Assembly (NCBI GenBank): GCA_027486795.1
Contig: JAIXOI010000037.1
Coordinates: forward strand, 1 to 64,000
Source of the DNA: Sphingobacteriales bacterium
Lineage (GTDB): Bacteria > Bacteroidota > Bacteroidia > Chitinophagales > CAIOSU01
Direction: 5' to 3'
Length of the DNA: 64,000 nucleotides
Shown: one piece after another, positions 55,801 through 63,739 of the stretch
How positions within the stretch are numbered: the first letter of the stretch is position 1
Layout of the letters: each line of letters begins with the position of its first letter
Translations under genes and position numbers: made by a program
Notes under the pieces: model-generated
The model's input: only the letters and a program-made list of their open reading frames with translations
The model's database searches: none
Told to the model about the DNA's origin: nothing

Positions 55801-57910
55801 GCACGTTTTCGCTAATTACATAACCGGTGGTCCTTACCAAATTGGCGGGCACCGAGCTGTTCATAGATAACTTGAAGTTGTTGAGGCTCACTCTTCCATC
55901 GCTCAGTAAAAAGCGATTGTTTACGCCCACACTGCCAGTCATACTCCTGTTTACGGTACCAACTATAGTAAGGTCGTAAAAAGACATAGTACCCGCGCCG
56001 CTTTCCATATCCAGATTGAAACCCGTGTTGTGCAAGAAAATATTCGAGCCTGTCGCAGCAGTTACGGTACCATTTAGCAAAGTCCAGTTTCTGGCTACCG
56101 AGATGGTATCAATCAAAGTTAGGGTTCCGCTGGGTTTGTCAATGGTTACATTAGGCAAGAAACCATTTGTGCCGTTTTGCTGTGGCAAGGTAAAGTAGTT
56201 GCTCGAAAACGTAGCGTTGCCGGTACCTTTAATAGTAATAGTGCCAGTGCCGCCTGTTCCAAAACCATTATTCATGGCATATAAGCTACCCGTTACATCG
56301 GTTTGCCCGTTAATGAGCAACTGCCCCGAGCCATTGGTAAACAAAGTATCGCGGGCAGTTAGGGTTGCAGTAGGACTCTTTATCGAACCAGCCGAGCCAG
56401 AAGGCGCATGATACGAAATGTTGGGAAGTGTGTGGGCGTTGGTTATGGTATTGGTGCCGTTGCTGCTATTGAAACAAACAATGCCATCGCCAGATATAGT
56501 ACCACTGTTGTAGGTCCACTGGGTGGCATTGCTTAAATAATTGGCATTGGCAGCCTTCGGAGCACAAAATGCAGGATATTGGGCTCTTGTAATAACTATA
56601 TTGTTAGTAGAATTTAAGCGTACTTCGGGCAAAGTACCTTCTCCAAGCAGGGCATTACAGTACATGGTTTGAGTGCCTGTGCCAGTTACATTCAGCACTG
56701 CATCTCCTCCGCCAGTTGTACCCAAAGAAGCCACTACTATATTTCTAGTGGCATTTATAGCTGGCACTACCGTTGCGTTTACGGTGGGGTTGGTACTAGC
56801 CCAAATAACTGCCGAATCGGAAGTAAGTGTTGTGTTGAACGTAATAAGGCCTCCACAAAGTGCCATATTCGATATAGTGTGCGGTGGGCCATTGACGCTA
56901 GTATACGAGCCTGCACCACCACAAATAGCCAATATGCCTGTGGTTTTAGTTGCTATAACGCCGCTTACATAGGTATAATTACCTGTAATGTTGCAAATAC
57001 CTTCTATTTTGAAGGTATCACTTGGTGCTTTCTCAATCCGTAAGTTTGGTATTCTGCCTCTGGCAAAATCATCGATACTATCGCAAACGCCAGCAACGGT
57101 GCAAACAGGTGCTGCCCCGCCCCAACCATAAAAAGTCTGGCTTCCGGTGCCGTTGACGATAAACAAAGTGTTTCCTATATTAGAGAAAGCAGCACCTACG
57201 TGCTGCGTACAAATATTTCCGCGCAAATTAATTGTGCCATTGTTATAAACAAGACGAGAACCACCTGCGTTTATGAATGTACAGTTAACCTGTAATATAC
57301 CATTGGTAGAAAATGTGTAAAATCCACAAATTGGGGTTTGTCCAATAACGGCACTATAAACCAAATTGCAGAATGTGATACTACCATTAACTTGGAAATC
57401 GATAGAACAGCTTACATCATCAAACATGGTAACGGTGCCTAAGTTGGCGTTAAAAACACCCGTGCCCGACAGCGTAAATGGCCCTGAGTTTAGCACCATG
57501 TTTCCAGATGTGCTGTTAAAAGTTCCGCCAGAAACCACCCACGGACCAGTGATGTTAATACTTCCTGAGCCCCCATTAAAAGTACCGCCAGCTTGGCTGT
57601 ACCCAACCGAAAGCGTAATGGAGTTGGTGGTATTGGTTATGGTACCAGTGTAAGCTGCTGCAATATTTATCTGTTGCAATACCAAAGCGGGAATATCTTG
57701 CGTGCAGTTTGCCGTGCCAGTGCCGTTAAATATCGCCACGTCGTTTACGCCAGGCACACCCACTGGGCTCCAGTTGGCAGGTGTGCTAAAATTGCCAGCG
57801 GCACCATTCTTTACCCAAGTATAGTTGGCAGCGCTACAATAATCAACGAAAAGGAAGAAAATACTGAACAAAGCTAGGTGCTTTGTGTTTTTTAGCAATG
57901 TGCCCATCAT
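46817..57910 (-). CDS. Giant SprB-repeat adhesin with gliding-motility (type B) sorting domain
   Basis: About 3697 residues. In order: signal peptide (MMGTLLKNTKHLALFSIFFLF to about CSAAN); a beta-rich N-terminal region (to about residue 890) opening with YTWVKNGAAGNFSTPANWSP; a PKD-like domain (FDGNVPSPTTSQWFFPGGTP); 30 SprB-type repeats of about 75 residues, each with the core (T/V/S)CFG(x)nnG(x)AW(V/A)T..GG, (P/Y)YTYAWS, AGTYTVTVTD.NGC, plus two variant repeats (CNQPNG and CGNEDG); a further beta domain; and the type B CTD (FIPNAITPNGDGSNDVW to ITIIK). It is probably exported by T9SS, remains at the surface, and serves adhesion or gliding. It is co-transcribed with the PorP/SprF gene. ATG at 57910 is preferred over the frame opening at 57946. 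Confidence 0.93.
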   Translation of the reverse strand: MMGTLLKNTKHLALFSIFFLFVDYCSAANYTWVKNGAAGNFSTPANWSPVGVPGVNDVAIFNGTGTANCTQDIPALVLQQINIAAAYTGTITNTTNSITLSVGYSQAGGTFNGGSGSINITGPWVVSGGTFNSTSGNMVLNSGPFTLSGTGVFNANLGTVTMFDDVSCSIDFQVNGSITFCNLVYSAVIGQTPICGFYTFSTNGILQVNCTFINAGGSRLVYNNGTINLRGNICTQHVGAAFSNIGNTLFIVNGTGSQTFYGWGGAAPVCTVAGVCDSIDDFARGRIPNLRIEKAPSDTFKIEGICNITGNYTYVSGVIATKTTGILAICGGAGSYTSVNGPPHTISNMALCGGLITFNTTLTSDSAVIWASTNPTVNATVVPAINATRNIVVASLGTTGGGDAVLNVTGTGTQTMYCNALLGEGTLPEVRLNSTNNIVITRAQYPAFCAPKAANANYLSNATQWTYNSGTISGDGIVCFNSSNGTNTITNAHTLPNISYHAPSGSAGSIKSPTATLTARDTLFTNGSGQLLINGQTDVTGSLYAMNNGFGTGGTGTITIKGTGNATFSSNYFTLPQQNGTNGFLPNVTIDKPSGTLTLIDTISVARNWTLLNGTVTAATGSNIFLHNTGFNLDMESGAGTMSFYDLTIVGTVNRSMTGSVGVNNRFLLSDGRVSLNNFKLSMNSSVPANLVRTTGYVISENVPASGYGRFEWSIGNATAGNTFTYPFAGATGTYIPFTFEVQTAGSAGGKLAVATYPTDYTLTPNNLPFPTSVTNINNILGANNYSREIDRYWIPEESGFTTNPVGRLTFTYRDVDFNLSQNAIVESRIEAHRWLPGTTAWQLPNGTSTRNNAANTVTIPNQNTFTPFTIVDPELPDLRIISSDTVICLGTAINFFDGNVPSPTTSQWFFPGGTPSSSTATNPTNILYSTLGCKTVILEGTYAGGTLRDTFPCFINVVNAAVVAVNDSDITCNGLTNGKVWVTNSGGTPPFTYTWSTGTQTNTPDSVRTGLAAGAYSITVDDAAGCGSTVTGTITAPTALTSTISGVNPLCNNGTNGSVTISVSGGTPFASGAPYTYAWTPNVSTSNTQAGLGAGVYSIVARDANGCTVTNSRTLTNPPALGLTMGKVDVTCFGTCNGQASVTVSGGTTPYSYLWSNGGTTATITGLCAGLYRVTATDLNSCSRVDSVQVLTPTDIVTTVTPTGVSCFGGTNGSATSSVTGGTGAATYSWQSLAGAVLGTGSNISGLSAGNYRLVVTKLTCTDTTLFTISTPTQIIPARTSVNVGCNGAATGRISVTFTGGPTGGPATTYAWRRNGTPIVPTTATITGLTAGTYTVIITVSGICTAFDTIVITQNPVLGSSTTQTNITCFNGANGSATVIPTGGTGNYTYAWTRLPAGTPIPGGNAATVNNLSAGTYRVVVTDDSLCTVFDTVTLSNPASLVLVLAKVDAECFGTATGRAWATASAGTAPYTYAWSRGTNTPPNDDTTRALLPGFVTVTVTDANGCFIVDSISIGQSSAITTNTSQTNVSCFGGNNGSATVTATGGPVGPVPTYVWLRNGNPVPGGNAATINNLTAATYTVTVTIGNCQAFDTVVITSPTEIIANIVSTNIACNGGNTGAATVTHTGGPTGTATYVWQRNFAPFAPTTATITGLTAGTYSVVVTINGCFGFDTIVIAQPTQLTSTTSQVDISCFNGTDGEATVTVSGGTLPYTYNWTLQPAGTFVGNTATITGLGAGVYQVEVTDDSSCALLDTVTLINPAALGLQKGGTNASCFGICDGEATIFASGGTTPYTYGWSNGDTTATIANLCAGRFYVTVTDAGGCANNDSILITQPTEINTSITSANVSCFGGNNGNATVTNTGGPTPPTSITYTWLRNGATFANNNVANITNLVAGTYTVTVDIDGCEAFDTIIITQPAQIVVTATSTNVTCFGTANGTATAAYTGGPSGTPTYTWQRNFAPFAPTTAAITGLAAGTYSVVVAVGGCFGFDTIVIIEPTQLTSTITGTNPNCNGGTVGSTATVTASGGTPFAGLNAYNYAWTLNGTPIGGNTATVSSFGAGQYIVTVTDSNSCAITDTIVLNNPPAIVIVKDSQNVRCFGETNGKAWVTVSGGTPGPITPYTIAWSGGVVTAPGDTINNLLAGTYTVTVTDGRGCTAIDTFVISQPPALGVTLATDSVSCFGGNDGRAWATASGGTGGFIYNWSPAGTPTNATGDTIIGLSNLTYSITVTDNSGCFSTNSVTVPQPAQLLLTHDSLNVNCFGGNDGEAWVTASGGSPGYTYDWSGGTPTNATGDTIGILAAGTYTVTVTDGNGCEAFDTVTITQPLAPLTVVLDSNSVSCFGLSNGKAWVTATGGTPIFGSYDYAWSAGTPIGLQDTIINLATGNYTVTVSDSNGCVAIDSVFITQPTLLALTKDSINVLCFGDNTGKAWVNISGGTANYNNVTWTGFGTPSGALNDTLNNLSAGTYTANVTDANGCAATATFVITQPTQLVLNMFADDVNCFGQSTGKAWVVVTGGTPGVPPYTYAWSGGTQAGAGDTIVGLIAGTYTVTVTDGNGCSAVNSVTILQPLAPLSVTLDSLNIACFGQTTGKAWATVAGGTGPYNYAWSGGTPSGIRGDTIINLAAGVYDVTITDNQGCTIVDSVDIIEPSLLVANTDSSDITCFGDSTGRAWVSATGGTFPYTFAWSGGNAVSNGDTIIGLGAGIYLVTVTDASGCTAIDSVKVNEPAELVLTMDSTNVSCNGANDGRAWVTATGGTPGYNYLWSSGTPTNATGDTIAPLSPGIYVVTVTDLFNCTKITDVTIDEPNLLLGNVQQVNVRCFGENSGRAWITAVGGTSPYNFAWSGGTPSGANGDTIINLVLGTYNVTITDANGCTYIDSAVITQPTQLLTVMDSIDLLCFGASTGRAWVTATGGTLGAGYDYTWSGGTPVGDGDTVRTLLAGTYFVTVTDDTGCTALNTVSINQPATPVSLVKDSINILCFGDSTGSAWVTASGGTLAGGNYTYTWSRGTPQGIGDTVTNLLFGVVRVTVTDGNGCEATTSFNITQPAQLFTSAGQRNVLCFGENTGKAWVTVTGGAGGYQYTWSGGGTPTGNGDTIINLVAGTYTVDVVDVNGCTISDTVIITEPLAPLASTMDTSGVLCFGGNSGRAWVTATGGTSTPGGYSYTWSRGLPFGAGDTTLNLTAGSVSVTVTDVNGCTITNSITVTQPATALSIVMDSSDVTCFSACDGKAWVTATGGTTGYVYQWANTTNTTDTLSSLCPGNYVVTVTDANGCRAIDLVSVNQPNELLLTTVVDSSAYCNGNGRGQVTVTLTGGTGPYDYEWSNGPNTLASAATSNTNANINAGVYTVTVTDANGCSKISTIEVFERSGPQVVNIDITSTLCNQPNGAIILAVNTTDPGLDYDWSHDASLSSPIAGGLASATYTVTITDAATCDTVIDIFVPAIDKPVVDSVVIKDSYCGNEDGVASIQVSSGVAPYVFTWSHDTSLVTNVATGLIEGSYSVTVTDANGCDTSLTLSVVEIDGPSISVIPDVPQTIYAGQAVPIEVSLVSPIDSVYYEWLDFPGLDCYDCTNPVATPTRTTTYLVWVTDNFTGCQDTAFVTIVVKDETNIFIPNAITPNGDGSNDVWMVRELVTFPENEVIILNRWGDVVFSASPYQNDWDGTNNGNPLPAGTYYYIIKLDNISESVTGPITIIK
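47360..55030 (-). repeat. SprB-type coding repeat array, 30 canonical and 2 divergent units
   Basis: Tandem units of about 225 bases, counted by their Cys-(F/N)-G core. The two units nearest the C-terminal end lack the TCFG form and have CNQ and CGN instead. Sub-blocks are more alike in the second half of the array (units ending AWVTATGG), pointing to local amplification. Confidence 0.85.
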
Positions 57911-58463
57911 GGTACGTTTTTTCGAAAAACCCGTAAAAATTAACAAATTAACCTGAAAAGTTAAACTATTACTACTGTTTTTAGCTTACTCCCAGATCCG
58001 TTATTTTTAAATTATCATCAAATAATACTGACGGGCACCAGTACTGTCTTTTAAGTTTTATCAATCTATTTAAACATTTTCTCTAACTAGTCAACCCTAC
58101 CCTTGTTCTTTATTTATTACAAAACATGCCATTTTCACAAGCAATATAGGGCATTTAAGATTAAAAACAAACTGCCTAATCCAAATACAGCCCACTATGG
58201 GCATACCTTACCACTTGCAAATATTTGTACTTTACACTTGTGCCAATAATATAACGGAAAACCAAGGATAAAACTTGCTTGAAATAGCTAAAGCCAATGC
58301 TGTGCAAAATACTAGTACCCGAGTACTTAAATACCGGGTATACTAAGTTATGTAAGCGGCTGAAGGAACTATAGCGGTGTTTCTTGCAATGCAATATGCT
58401 TACCTACATCTAAATTATGATAATTTTTTGATTCAAAACCTATGCAGCCCTATATTTAAAGCT
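57911..58463. other. Intergenic gap with a possible gene fragment
   Basis: No intact gene. On the minus strand 58176-58394 is a 72-codon frame (TTG start) ending RYAHSGLYLD that looks protein-like, possibly the tail of a glycosyltransferase-type gene, but has no upstream part. The rest is AT-rich without recognisable sites. Confidence 0.35.
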
Positions 58464-59354
58464 TTACAGCACTTGGCGTTTCAATATAGCCAAACTGCGT
58501 CTGGTAAACAGTTCTCGCGCATCTAACTTTACCGCTCTGGTAAAATATGCCCAAGCATCCTTTTTTTGTTGGCTAAGCTGCAGGTGCAGGGCTATATAAG
58601 ATAGCATATGCGCCTCAATTCGACCCAAATAATGACCATATACGGCCATGAATTTATCATCGGCTTTTAGGCCTTGCATCAATAAACTTGTACGAGTAAG
58701 CATGGCCTGCTCGTCAAAATTGAGCACACTGCGGCTATCATGGTTTATCATACAGGCCGTTACTGTGTTGGAATAGTAAAATTTATGTCTAGCCGCAAGG
58801 CGCAACCAAAGCAACCAATCTTCGGTACCCGAAAGGGTTCTATTCTCGCTAAATAGCAAATCGCCAGCCAATAAACCCTGCTTGATAAAAATACCAATAC
58901 AGCTAATGATGTTGCCTCGGATTAATTGTTCATTAAAATTACGCCAATGCTTTTTGGTATCCAACAAATTGGCTTCTGTGTCACGGTATTCGTAGGCCAA
59001 ATGAAACACCTCTGCCATCGGGTTTGCCTTGAGCAGCTTTATCGCCTCTTCAAAGTGGTTGGGGTATAGTACATCGTCCGAGTCGATGAAAGTAACAAAA
59101 TCGCCCTTGGCCCTAGCAATACCAAAATTGCGAGCCGCGCCGCGCTCACCGTTCTCTTTCCGATAGTATGCAATGCGCTTATCATCAATAGCCTTTACCA
59201 CCGCCTCAGTATTATCCTTGCTGCCATCGTCGGCAATAATAATTTCGAAATGCGGATACGTTTGCGCCAATATCGACCTTATCGTTTTTTCTATAAACGT
59301 CTCCCGGTTGTAGGTGGGCACAATAATGCTAAACAGGATGTCTTTACTGGGCAT
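58464..59354 (-). CDS. Family 2 glycosyltransferase
   Basis: A 296-residue GT-A fold enzyme. FSIIVPTYNRETFIEKTIRS opens the nucleotide-sugar site, IIADDGSKDNT carries the first acidic motif and FIDSDDVLYPNHF the DxD-like metal motif. A C-terminal helical part follows. It uses an unknown nucleotide sugar. It begins with ATG at 59354 and overlaps the preceding glycosyltransferase by 11 bases, part of a surface-glycan operon of five minus-strand genes. Confidence 0.92.
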   Translation of the reverse strand: MPSKDILFSIIVPTYNRETFIEKTIRSILAQTYPHFEIIIADDGSKDNTEAVVKAIDDKRIAYYRKENGERGAARNFGIARAKGDFVTFIDSDDVLYPNHFEEAIKLLKANPMAEVFHLAYEYRDTEANLLDTKKHWRNFNEQLIRGNIISCIGIFIKQGLLAGDLLFSENRTLSGTEDWLLWLRLAARHKFYYSNTVTACMINHDSRSVLNFDEQAMLTRTSLLMQGLKADDKFMAVYGHYLGRIEAHMLSYIALHLQLSQQKKDAWAYFTRAVKLDARELFTRRSLAILKRQVL

Positions 59355-60312
59355 GCGGAGTATGTTTTATTTTACCAATGCCCAAATTATTTTTCACCAA
59401 AGTCTTCAGCTTACCCAAAAGGTGCCCCTCGCCCAACGACTGTATTACTAATCGATTGGTATTGGCGATACGTCCGCGAGTGTATTCTTGTTCAATGTAG
59501 CTGTTTAAGTATTCTTGTAGCAACATTGTCTCTTGCTCTTTTGGCCATGCCGCGTAGGCAGGGTAAAAAGCATCTTCGGGGTTGTGGTATACTTTCAGTT
59601 GCTTCAGTTGAGCCAATAGCTTTCCATCAGGCAACGACCTAGCCATGCGCGATATTACCCTTCGGTAATCGTCGTAAAGACCGACGGGGTTGTTGCCTGT
59701 TTTGGCACTATCGTGAACCCTAAACCTAGCCAGAGTTTTGTTGATTCGTTGGGATGGGACGTTAAAGAAGATCCTCGCCCAAAAATCGTAATCCATCAGG
59801 TAGTAAAAGCTCTCATCAATATAGCCGAATGTTTCATGCAGTTCTCTTTTCCAGAACACGGCTGGTTGATGAATGGATACTCTTTTAAAAAAGTCGGCTG
59901 GCTCAAAGTTATTGGTCCATAATTCGGTTCGTCCATCCGGGAAAAAGCTCTCCACATCACCATACACAATTCCGGCCTTGGGGTTAGCCGCAAAAGCATT
60001 GGCAATGGCTTGCAATACGCCTGGTTGGTATACATCATCGCTGTTAAGCCAAGCAACAATATCGCCAGTGGCAATTTTGAGCCCTTTGTTTATGGCATCG
60101 CTCTGGCCTTTGTCTTTTTCGCTTACCCAATAAGCAATTTGCGGAGCGTATTTTTTAATTACTTCAACGGTATTATCAGTACTTCCGCCATCAATAATAA
60201 TATACTCGAGGTTAGCATAGCCCTGCCCAATGATGGAAAGTATGGTTTCCTCAATATAATGACCCTGATTGAATGAGGGCGTGATAATAGATATTTTGGG
60301 TTGCGCGCTCAA
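59344..60312 (-). CDS. Family 2 glycosyltransferase
   Basis: A 322-residue GT-A enzyme. KISIITPSFNQGHYIEETIL, IIIDGGSTDNT and WLNSDDVYQPGVL are the standard motifs, and the RVSIHQPAVFWKRELHETFG segment is typical of the acceptor region. The start is TTG at 60312, 2 bases after the sulfotransferase stop; no nearby ATG is in frame. Its end overlaps the next glycosyltransferase by 11 bases. Confidence 0.92.
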   Translation of the reverse strand: MSAQPKISIITPSFNQGHYIEETILSIIGQGYANLEYIIIDGGSTDNTVEVIKKYAPQIAYWVSEKDKGQSDAINKGLKIATGDIVAWLNSDDVYQPGVLQAIANAFAANPKAGIVYGDVESFFPDGRTELWTNNFEPADFFKRVSIHQPAVFWKRELHETFGYIDESFYYLMDYDFWARIFFNVPSQRINKTLARFRVHDSAKTGNNPVGLYDDYRRVISRMARSLPDGKLLAQLKQLKVYHNPEDAFYPAYAAWPKEQETMLLQEYLNSYIEQEYTRGRIANTNRLVIQSLGEGHLLGKLKTLVKNNLGIGKIKHTPHAQ

Positions 60313-60314
60313 GG

Positions 60315-60929
60315 TTAAAACTTGTAATCGAACAATTCGATATCCTCTTTAAAATGCACTGCAATCAGTTCTCGTGTTTCGGGGGTATAATAATCTTGAT
60401 AGTGCTTGTGGCTGCTTTTATTAGAGTGGGGCAGCACGGCATCAATGCCTATATGCTTGGTAATATGCTTAAAGCTGCTTTCTATGTGCTCCATTTTGCC
60501 TATGTAATCTGCCAAGCAATTTCCTTGTGCATCATACATAAAGTTCTTTTGCAGCCTAATTTCGTGGTTTACACGCCAATGAATATACTCATCGAAGCTC
60601 ATTTTCATCGTAGCTTCGTGCTGGTGGTGATCTTTTTGCTGCCTAGCATAGTGGTAAAGTGACACTTGCCAATCCCAGGGGTTGCGCACGAATGAAAATT
60701 TGTAATACTTATCAAAATATTTAGGAGCCAACTCTGCCTTTAATTGGGGTGCAGAAATATGGTCTGGGAAATCGCTGCTTTGGGGCAACAGGTGCAACTT
60801 CTGCATTATCCAATTGGGGTAACTTTCTTTTGGCGGAATGGTGTATACCTGTAATGCCTCTCTTACACTAGTACCCGCAACTTTGTAATTGTGTATAAAA
60901 ATGAATTGGTAGCCGTGCGATATAACCAT
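60315..60929 (-). CDS. Sulfotransferase family protein
   Basis: About 204 residues. YQFIFIHNYKVAGTSVREAL is the 5'-phosphosulfate loop (relative of the usual HIPKTAGTS) and FSFVRNPWDWQVSLYHYAR the 3'-phosphate binding site for PAPS. The family is the bacterial sulfotransfer_2-like group, which sulfates carbohydrates. ATG at 60929 is chosen over the TTG at 60968. It lies in a glycan cluster, so the product may be a sulfated surface sugar. The acceptor is unknown. Confidence 0.87.
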   Translation of the reverse strand: MVISHGYQFIFIHNYKVAGTSVREALQVYTIPPKESYPNWIMQKLHLLPQSSDFPDHISAPQLKAELAPKYFDKYYKFSFVRNPWDWQVSLYHYARQQKDHHQHEATMKMSFDEYIHWRVNHEIRLQKNFMYDAQGNCLADYIGKMEHIESSFKHITKHIGIDAVLPHSNKSSHKHYQDYYTPETRELIAVHFKEDIELFDYKF

Positions 60930-60993
60930 ACAAGGTTTTGTTTTGTAAAAATAAAGAAAGGCAGTCAACTTTTGCCCTTATGGGGTAAATGCT

Positions 60994-62241
60994 CTAAACT
61001 AATTGCTTGAACAGGGCAATATACTGGTTTGCTTGTACATCTTGGTTGTATTTCTCAAAGGCCTTCTTTCTGATGATATCTTTATCAAACACCTCAGCAC
61101 TTAGCAAAAACCGCTCCATTGCCTTGCTTAGCGCTTCGGCATTTATCTCGGTTACCAAATAACCGTTTTGCCCATCTTCTACCATATCCTTAATGCCGCC
61201 CAACGCGAAACCGATAACTGGCGTACCAGTCATAAGCGACTCCATAACGGTATTAGGTAAATTATCTTCTAACGATGGTATAACAAACACATCCGCAGCA
61301 GCATATACCATGCTCATCAACAATTCGTCTTGTATTACGCCTAACCTTTTCACTGCGCAGTCTTCCCATGTTTCGCGAGCACTTTCGTTGCCTATTTGAA
61401 CTAGCAGCACCTGTTCTTTATTGGTTAAGCCCTTAATGGCATCCACCAAAATTGCGTATCCTTTTCTATGGTTATGCACATTATCGGCCACAAACAGGAT
61501 TATCTTTTTATCGGCTGGCAAACCTAGCATTTCCCTACAATGTTGTTTGCTCTTTGGGCTAAAAACTGTTGCGTCTAATGAATTAGGGATGTGATAATGA
61601 GGCCTGCTTCCCAAAAGCATGCTTTTTTGCGAATTTTCTTGCATCCATTGAGATAATGTTACGATGCTAAGTTTACTAAAACCCTTTAACGCCTTAAGTT
61701 TTGTAGCAAATATTTTTGCTGAATATTCGGGGTCAATCGTTCCTGATAACTGGGGGCACACTTGGCAAGATGCTGTGAATTTATCACACGAACCTGCATA
61801 ATGGCAACCTCCAGTAAATGGGTTCATATCGTGCAGCACCCAAATTACCGGTTTGTCAATATTCCGGAAAAATGACAAATAGTCAAGAAAACTATTTACC
61901 CAATGTAATACAATTATGTCTGCCTGCTTTACGATTTCCAGATTATGGATTCGGTATGGCGAACCTGCTTCTGAAAACATTTCGAAGTGCTTAGGCCTGC
62001 CAGCTAAATGTTTTGCGTGCTTTTGAAAATATATACGCTCTTTCATGCGCAAACCAACACGCTGTATAATAGATGGAGAAGCCTCATCCATATACCCAAA
62101 CTCGTTTTTATCGCGATTGGTGTTGCCATGCAAGAACAAAAAGCTTGAATCGATGCCACTTTTCAACAAACCCTTATGCAGCCTGTATCCTGCCTTGGTA
62201 GCTCCGCCCGATGGATATGTGGAAATATGCAATATTTTCAT
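60994..62241 (-). CDS. Family 4 glycosyltransferase
   Basis: About 415 residues, GT-B fold. MKILHISTYPSGGATKAGYRLHKGL is the N-terminal domain start and PSLEDNLPNTVMESLMTGTPVIGFALGGIKDMV contains the E-x7-E motif of the nucleotide-sugar site. The central WVLHDMNPFTGGCHYAGSCD with clustered cysteines occurs in WcaC/WbaZ-like enzymes. The frame opens at 62307; ATG at 62241 is chosen because it starts at the first beta strand and avoids overlap with the FkbM gene. Confidence 0.9.
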   Translation of the reverse strand: MKILHISTYPSGGATKAGYRLHKGLLKSGIDSSFLFLHGNTNRDKNEFGYMDEASPSIIQRVGLRMKERIYFQKHAKHLAGRPKHFEMFSEAGSPYRIHNLEIVKQADIIVLHWVNSFLDYLSFFRNIDKPVIWVLHDMNPFTGGCHYAGSCDKFTASCQVCPQLSGTIDPEYSAKIFATKLKALKGFSKLSIVTLSQWMQENSQKSMLLGSRPHYHIPNSLDATVFSPKSKQHCREMLGLPADKKIILFVADNVHNHRKGYAILVDAIKGLTNKEQVLLVQIGNESARETWEDCAVKRLGVIQDELLMSMVYAAADVFVIPSLEDNLPNTVMESLMTGTPVIGFALGGIKDMVEDGQNGYLVTEINAEALSKAMERFLLSAEVFDKDIIRKKAFEKYNQDVQANQYIALFKQLV

Positions 62242-62284
62242 ATCTAATATGAATTTTGTTAAAGCTTTACATAACTTAGTATTG

Positions 62285-63079
62285 CTAAACTTCGGCGCGA
62301 TAGGCAAAAATATTCAATTGCAAATCCATACCTGATTCAATCTTATGCTCTAAAAAAGGAGCCCTCATTAAATACAGGCTTTGCACAAAGTACCTAAACC
62401 CAGCACCGCTCAACAAAGCCAGTAGCTCATTTAAACGCTGAGGCTGGTTTTCGAATGAATGATACTCTATAAAAGCACTTTTAACCTGTTTCAAGGAGGT
62501 TTCGGCTTCTATCAATACTTCCAACTCTGCTCCTTCAATATCTAGCTTCAATAAATCTACAGGCCGATTTAAAATACTGGATAGCAAAAACGTTTCTACC
62601 TGCACCCCGCCTCCTTGAGCCAAATGACCTCCATCTGCCCCATCAGAAGAAAAGTTGAGCGTACCTTTTTCTTTCCAAAGTGCTTTGTTTATGGTTTCAA
62701 CATCGGTATGGCCCAAATGACTCAGGTTACCTACCAATGTTTTGTAAATGGTTGGGTCTGCCTCAATAGCTGTTATATCACTGCCCGGATACAAACGCTT
62801 AAAATAGGCCGTGGCCATGCCAATATTAGCTCCTCCATCAATTATCACTGGGGCGCTGTTGTCGGCTTTAAACCTAAATATCTCTGACTTAAAGATATCG
62901 TAGTACATATTATGAAAGGATAGCGCGTCGGAGTAATGAATGGAAGGCCCTAGTATCGTTGTAGCTCCCATTTTGTAACGAGGCAAGCTTTTTATTCTGT
63001 TTAACTCCCTGTACTCTGCCGAAAGTATCTTTTTTGCAAGATGCTGGGCATTTTGGTTAACCGCTGAAAATATACTCAT
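62285..63079 (-). CDS. FkbM-family methyltransferase
   Basis: A 264-residue SAM-dependent methyltransferase. VIIDGGANIGMATAYFKRLYP is the SAM-binding loop, TAIEADPTIYKTLVGNL the second motif, and LLKLDIEGAELEVL the FkbM signature; FIEYHSFENQPQRL follows. In glycan loci such enzymes methylate sugar residues. It is the first gene of the visible minus-strand glycan operon, with 43 bases to the next gene start. Starts with ATG at 63079. Confidence 0.9.
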   Translation of the reverse strand: MSIFSAVNQNAQHLAKKILSAEYRELNRIKSLPRYKMGATTILGPSIHYSDALSFHNMYYDIFKSEIFRFKADNSAPVIIDGGANIGMATAYFKRLYPGSDITAIEADPTIYKTLVGNLSHLGHTDVETINKALWKEKGTLNFSSDGADGGHLAQGGGVQVETFLLSSILNRPVDLLKLDIEGAELEVLIEAETSLKQVKSAFIEYHSFENQPQRLNELLALLSGAGFRYFVQSLYLMRAPFLEHKIESGMDLQLNIFAYRAEV

Positions 63080-63739
63080 TAATGGTGTGTATTAAATTCT
63101 TAATGTATTTATTGAGAGCCAATCGCGGCCTTATTGGTGGGTTAAGATAATAATTTTGAACGGTTTTGCGTATTGTCAGAACTTAGATAAACAGTGCACG
63201 GCAAAGAACGAAGCCGTATTCTTAAAATAATTAGTTCCAACCTTTGTTGCTGCATACAAATCGCTTCTGTAGTTACCTTTTGGCGAAAGGTTCTTTATGT
63301 GGATGCCAAACCTAATAAGCGCTGATAAAACAAACCGTGTACTTAAAATTGAACAAACTTTCACACGAAAATTTAAGATAACACTTTCAAGTAGGGCTGA
63401 CTTTTTAGTTATTCTTGTTTGCAAATATCGCTTTTTTACGAGCACGAGGTTTACGAAATTGTTACAATAACGATTGCAACAACATGATAAAGCAATAAAA
63501 ACAGAGTTTAATAGCCGCTCGTTAACCAATAATAGTTTAAGAAGCGCAAAACATTACAGCCGGCTAACAATACAGTTCTAATCCAAAGAATGAGAAAGAG
63601 GAAGAAAAATTTAACCAATTAAAAATGAAAACCCATTAAGTAGACAACTAAATTACCCATGGAAAGCGCAACCCAAAATGGCAGAAAACCTACGTAATGA
63701 GATTAATTATCTAATTTTACAAAGACCATTAAGCTTCAA
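63080..63739. other. Gap between divergent glycan genes, with one doubtful frame
   Basis: 660 bases without a firm gene. A 117-codon minus-strand frame (63176-63529) has no recognised domain; its second half (NYRSDLYAATKVGTNYFKNT) looks protein-like, so it may be a gene remnant. The remainder is AT-rich and no promoter was identified with confidence. Confidence 0.3.

Noticed and set aside
47285-57877. Many plus-strand frames of 60-140 codons opposite the giant adhesin
   Set aside because: They are antisense shadows of the repeats, rich in Ile/Tyr/Ser patterns expected from complementing Gly/Thr/Val codons, without domains or initiation context.
57915-57936. TTTTTCGAAAAA palindrome just upstream of the giant adhesin
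   Set aside because: Short A/T palindromes are frequent here; no conserved promoter spacing around it.
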